Part shown: piece after piece, positions 11,240 through 20,996 of the stretch
Position numbering within the stretch: position 1 is the stretch's first letter
Layout: each line of letters starts with the position of its first letter
NCBI GenBank assembly: GCA_013365365.1
Contig: JABVXU010000778.1
Coordinates: forward strand, 1-20,996
Direction: 5' to 3'
DNA: 20,996 nucleotides
From: Cruorifilaria tuberocauda
Lineage: Eukaryota; Nematoda; Chromadorea; Rhabditida; Onchocercidae
The notes under the pieces: model-generated
The model's database searches: none
The model's input: the letters and a program-made list of their open reading frames with translations, nothing else
What the model was told of the DNA's origin: nothing
Program-made: the position numbers and the translations under genes

Positions 11240-11755
11240 ATCAAGAAAGCGTTTTTTTTTTATTAAATAAACAAGAGAGGAATGAAAACTTTATCATTAA
11301 TCACTTATCACTTATCACTCATATCTTAACTTCATCACACAATGAATGAAGTAAGTAGTAAAATAGTAAATTTAAGAGCAAAAAAAAAAAGACAGAAAGG
11401 CGGGGTTCTGCTTATCATGTGATTAAACTTAGGAGGAGAACTCCGTACTTCCTGCTCCTTTCAAATGTTTGCTTTCTATGATAGCAGCAGTATGATATGA
11501 TAACCTCTTCATATGATAACATCCAGCACTTCCAGGATTACTTATTTACTTATCCTAAATCATTACTTTCAATATTACTACTATATTTACTTACCAAATT
11601 ACATTATCATTCATTCCTAAATCACTAAAATGTCGTCTAAAAATGACAAACAACAATAATGAATCGAACAAAATCCTTCAATATTCACAAATTTCTCCAA
11701 TATTCCACTCTATCATTTGTATTTAATAATCAAAAAAAGTAATGATTCAATCAGT

Positions 11756-11816
11756 AATCACCTTAAAATCACCTACTAGTAATTACCTTAAAATCACCTA
11801 CTAGTAATTACCTTAA
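11756..11816. repeat. 25-bp direct tandem duplication
   Basis: CCTTAAAATCACCTACTAG plus a TAATTA spacer starts at 11761 and again at 11786, with a third partial copy. Intergenic. Confidence 0.9.
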
Positions 11817-11989
11817 ATTAACTTTTTAAAATTTGATCCTAACTTAATTAATCATTAAAATTGAAATATTACAACGATTATCAATTTATTTAAGAAAAAT
11901 TATGCAAATTTAATAAAAGGATATTTTTTTTTTGCTCGTATTACTAATAATCATATCTGAATTTTGATAAATATGATGAAAATAATAAA

Positions 11990-12241
11990 ATAACTTTTAT
12001 AAGTAATCGTAACTTAAATTAACCTAATACATTACTTTTATAAGTAACTGTAACTTAAATTAACCTAATACACTACTTTTATAAGTAATTGTAACTTAAA
12101 TTAACCTAATACATTACTTTTATAAGTAATTGTAACTTAAATTAACCTAATACATTACTTTTATAAGTAACTGTAACTTAAATTAACCTAATACATTACT
12201 TTTATAAGTAACCGTAAGTTAAATTAACCTAATAGATTACA
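11990..12241. repeat. 41-bp minisatellite, about six copies
   Basis: AAGTAA starts at 12001, 12042, 12083, 12124, 12165 and 12206, exactly 41 bp apart. Each unit contains the near-palindrome TTACTTTTATAAGTAA and then AACTTAAATTAACCTAATAC. Copies differ by only a few bases. Confidence 0.95.
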
Positions 12242-12895
12242 TGAAGTAATAATAATCATATCCAAAATGATATAGAATCAATACTATGAGAAACAATTAT
12301 TACATAGTTAACCTGAAATATAGAAGTAATAGTAGCTTCAACTGACCTAATATGATAGGTATACTTATGGAGTAATAGAGTTAAAGTTATAACCTGGTTT
12401 AGAAAGAAGGATTGGGGGATATTTGTGGAAGTGTTAGTGAAGTTGGGAGAAGTTGAGATGGAACGAGAAGAGGGGTAGAGGGGGAGGGAGAGGTGGTAGT
12501 ATGCAATTTCAAAACAACACAAACGTGGGCGGGGAAAGGGAGGGGGAGAGGTTGAAGCAACCAGCCATCACCGACACCCTCCCTCTCCCTCTCTTCCCTT
12601 CCCTTCCCTTCCACCACGCACACACACACACACAGAGAGACAGAGAGAGAGAAGTGCGCTCTGTGATGGTGGACGGGGGGAAGATGAAAACCCCGCGGGG
12701 CCGTCTTATTGCAACTGAAAACCCTTTCAACGATTATTTCAATAACTGGTATTTTCACACCCCCTCGCTTCCCCGTACTTTCCCCCGATTCCTTTCCCCC
12801 GTGTTATCTACGTCTACACGTAATATTTTCTCCTCTTCCCGTCATTTCATTTCATATCATACACGTTTACGCCACCTGATGTCGTCTCCTCTTAC

Positions 12896-12983
12896 TTTTC
12901 ATCGTTCTCTTAACATTTTTCTTCATCACTTTCTCCTCCTTCTTCATCTCTTTCTCTTTCATCGTACAATTCCCATCTCGAAC
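12896..12983 (-). other. Candidate 88-nt (5' UTR?) exon in the GC-rich island
   Basis: On the minus strand a strong acceptor (CCTACTTTTCAG) precedes 88 nt that end at a strong GTAAGAGG donor. The exon is purine-rich with several ATGs; the first opens only a short frame. If transcribed it could be a non-coding leader exon of the BED gene. No product is claimed. Confidence 0.3.
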
Positions 12984-13027
12984 CTGAAAAGTAGGATAGG
13001 GAGATGGGAAGAATATCTCTTCAATCA

Positions 13028-13030
<3 letters not shown>

Positions 13031-13063
<33 letters not shown>
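13031..13063. repeat. CT dinucleotide microsatellite
   Basis: About 16 CT units within the pyrimidine-rich part of the GC-rich island; it can form triplex-prone purine/pyrimidine mirror DNA. Confidence 0.9.
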
Positions 13064-13263
13064 GTTCTTCCTCTCCCCTCCCCCGCACTCCTTTCCTTCC
13101 CTCTGATCCTGTTATAGTGATGATGTTGGAGCCAAAGAGCGTCATTGTTAGCCTAAGAATCTCTGAATGTAGTACGTCAGGGGTAGTTTGGATACCACTA
13201 GGAAAACCCCTTCCCTTACCCTTCCCTTTCCCCTCTCTGTCATGGTTAGCCTTTTTACTAAAG

Positions 13264-13269
13264 CACCAT

Positions 13270-13360
<91 letters not shown>

Positions 13361-13398
13361 GTCATCATCATCATCATCATCATTATCATCGTCATCAT
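13264..13398. repeat. CAT/CAC trinucleotide microsatellite
   Basis: About 130 bp of CAC then CAT units with a few CGT variants just beyond the collagen gene's 3' end. It yields poly-His and poly-Ser open frames on the plus strand, which are repeat artefacts with no gene context. Confidence 0.95.
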
Positions 13399-13670
13399 TT
13401 TTACCATTGAAGCAATCAATTCTGTAATTTAAATTAAATGTAACAATTTTAGTTTGAAATTTCTTGGAAAAAACCTTATTGAAATTACCTGCTACAAAAT
13501 AAGATCATACTCTTACTTATATATTCTCATTACATTTTAAAATTCAGTTAAAAAAAACAAAACTAAGAAATTAGAAAAAACGAAAAATTAACTGATATTG
13601 AAGAAAAACGAAATTTATACATACAACAGTGAAATGATGATATATGCCTGATTAAGCAAGAATAATTTGG

Positions 13671-20608
<6,938 letters not shown>

Positions 20609-20996
20609 CTAAAATGAATTTTTTTTTTTAATTTCATAAAAATATAAATTATCAAATAATCGGAATAAAAAATTTTTGATAAAACTTGGAAAGTGCAACA
20701 AATTAAACAGTACGATAGCAAGAAAGCACAAACAAAAAGCAAGAAGTTAAAAAAGACATATTAAGCATGCTTAATTAAATTATTGAAATTAAATTTAAAA
20801 TGAGAACCACATCAATCTTTCATACGATAAAGTTACAATAATATGTTTTCTAAAAGATCGTCGATCGCTTTTTTAAAAAAAAACTTTAAGAGGTTAATTT
20901 ACAATTATTACTTTTTATGGAGATAAAAATACTGCAAGTTTTACAAAGTATAAATACATATATTAATTTACAAAAAAAAAAAAAAAAAAAAAAAAA
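20609..20996. other. Upstream collagen intron and terminal poly-A run
   Basis: No further collagen exon was found to the right of 20608, so this is intron on the minus strand. The window ends in an A-run (about 26 bases from 20971), which may reflect a hard-to-assemble contig or window edge. Confidence 0.6.

Larger units (their letters stand above)
12400..13260. promoter_or_regulatory. GC-rich, strand-asymmetric island; possible promoter region
   Basis: Unlike the rest of the window this stretch is GC-rich, with alternating purine-only and pyrimidine-only tracts (GGGAGG near 12475-12560, CCCTCCC near 12580-12620, then C-rich and CT-rich DNA to 13100). A GC-box-like GTGGGCGGGG occurs near 12525. 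It lies 3' of the collagen gene and 5' of the BED gene, both on the minus strand, so it may be the BED gene promoter or 5' UTR. Long open frames here (for example 12453-13106 plus) are low-complexity and not believed to be coding. Confidence 0.35.
6400..13670. other. Repeat-rich intergenic interval between the BED and collagen genes
   Basis: Apart from the repeats and GC-rich island listed separately, the interval (for example 6640-7020, 7700-8440, 8620-9460, 9550-10030, 10560-11080, 11240-11750, 13400-13670) is AT-rich with stops in all frames, and no gene, tRNA or rRNA was recognised. It should hold the collagen 3' UTR at its right end and BED gene upstream sequence elsewhere. Confidence 0.55.

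Noticed and set aside
12453..13106. 217-codon plus-strand open frame and overlapping minus-strand frames
   Set aside because: Composition follows GGGAGG, CCCTCC and CT tracts (Arg/Gly/Ser/Leu runs); no domain, and several overlapping frames are equally open.
13117..13427. Poly-His and poly-Ser open frames
   Set aside because: These are direct translations of the CAT microsatellite with no gene context.

Overview
The window reads as nuclear DNA of a nematode, most likely a spirurid/filarial-type worm. This is an inference from four things: very AT-rich non-coding DNA, GT..AG introns of about 70 to 910 bp with acceptors such as TTTCAG and ATTTAG, a many-exon collagen gene without vertebrate-type C-terminal domains, and a possible spliced-leader acceptor next to a start codon. 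No bacterial, viral or CRISPR features were seen. The species cannot be named from the sequence alone.

Two protein-coding genes were reconstructed exon by exon, both on the minus strand and arranged head to tail. The first (about 13671 to beyond 20608) is the 3' part of a long interrupted collagen. It has 17 exons, all joined in phase 0, giving 577 residues that end in a short two-cysteine tail and an RKKR site. It lacks the type IV NC1 domain, endostatin and the fibrillar propeptide. By elimination it best fits a MACIT-type transmembrane collagen like C. elegans COL-99; the expected N-terminal membrane anchor would lie beyond the right edge. The second (2931-6389) is a six-exon gene for a 523-residue BED-type zinc-finger protein. 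It has poly-Asn, a basic nuclear-localisation-like patch, one BED finger, a 19-residue poly-Gln tract, and a C-terminal region I do not recognise.

Layout from left to right: 1-2930 is AT-rich DNA downstream of the BED gene with no supported gene. 2931-6399 is the BED gene, with a 33-bp CA-rich minisatellite in its second intron. 6400-13670 is a 7.3-kb intergenic interval full of microsatellites, minisatellites and one fold-back element. It includes an unusual GC-rich, strand-asymmetric island at about 12400-13260 that may be the BED gene promoter or first exon. 13671-20608 is the collagen gene. 20609-20996 is upstream intron ending in poly-A.

The two genes have no evident shared pathway: one would act at the cell surface or matrix, the other in the nucleus. 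I found no convincing new system. The best leads are possible unannotated exons in the collagen gene (a 36-nt phase-0 exon, a 27-nt exon carrying a stop, an alternative terminal exon and a coding-like island) and the GC-rich island with a candidate 88-nt exon.
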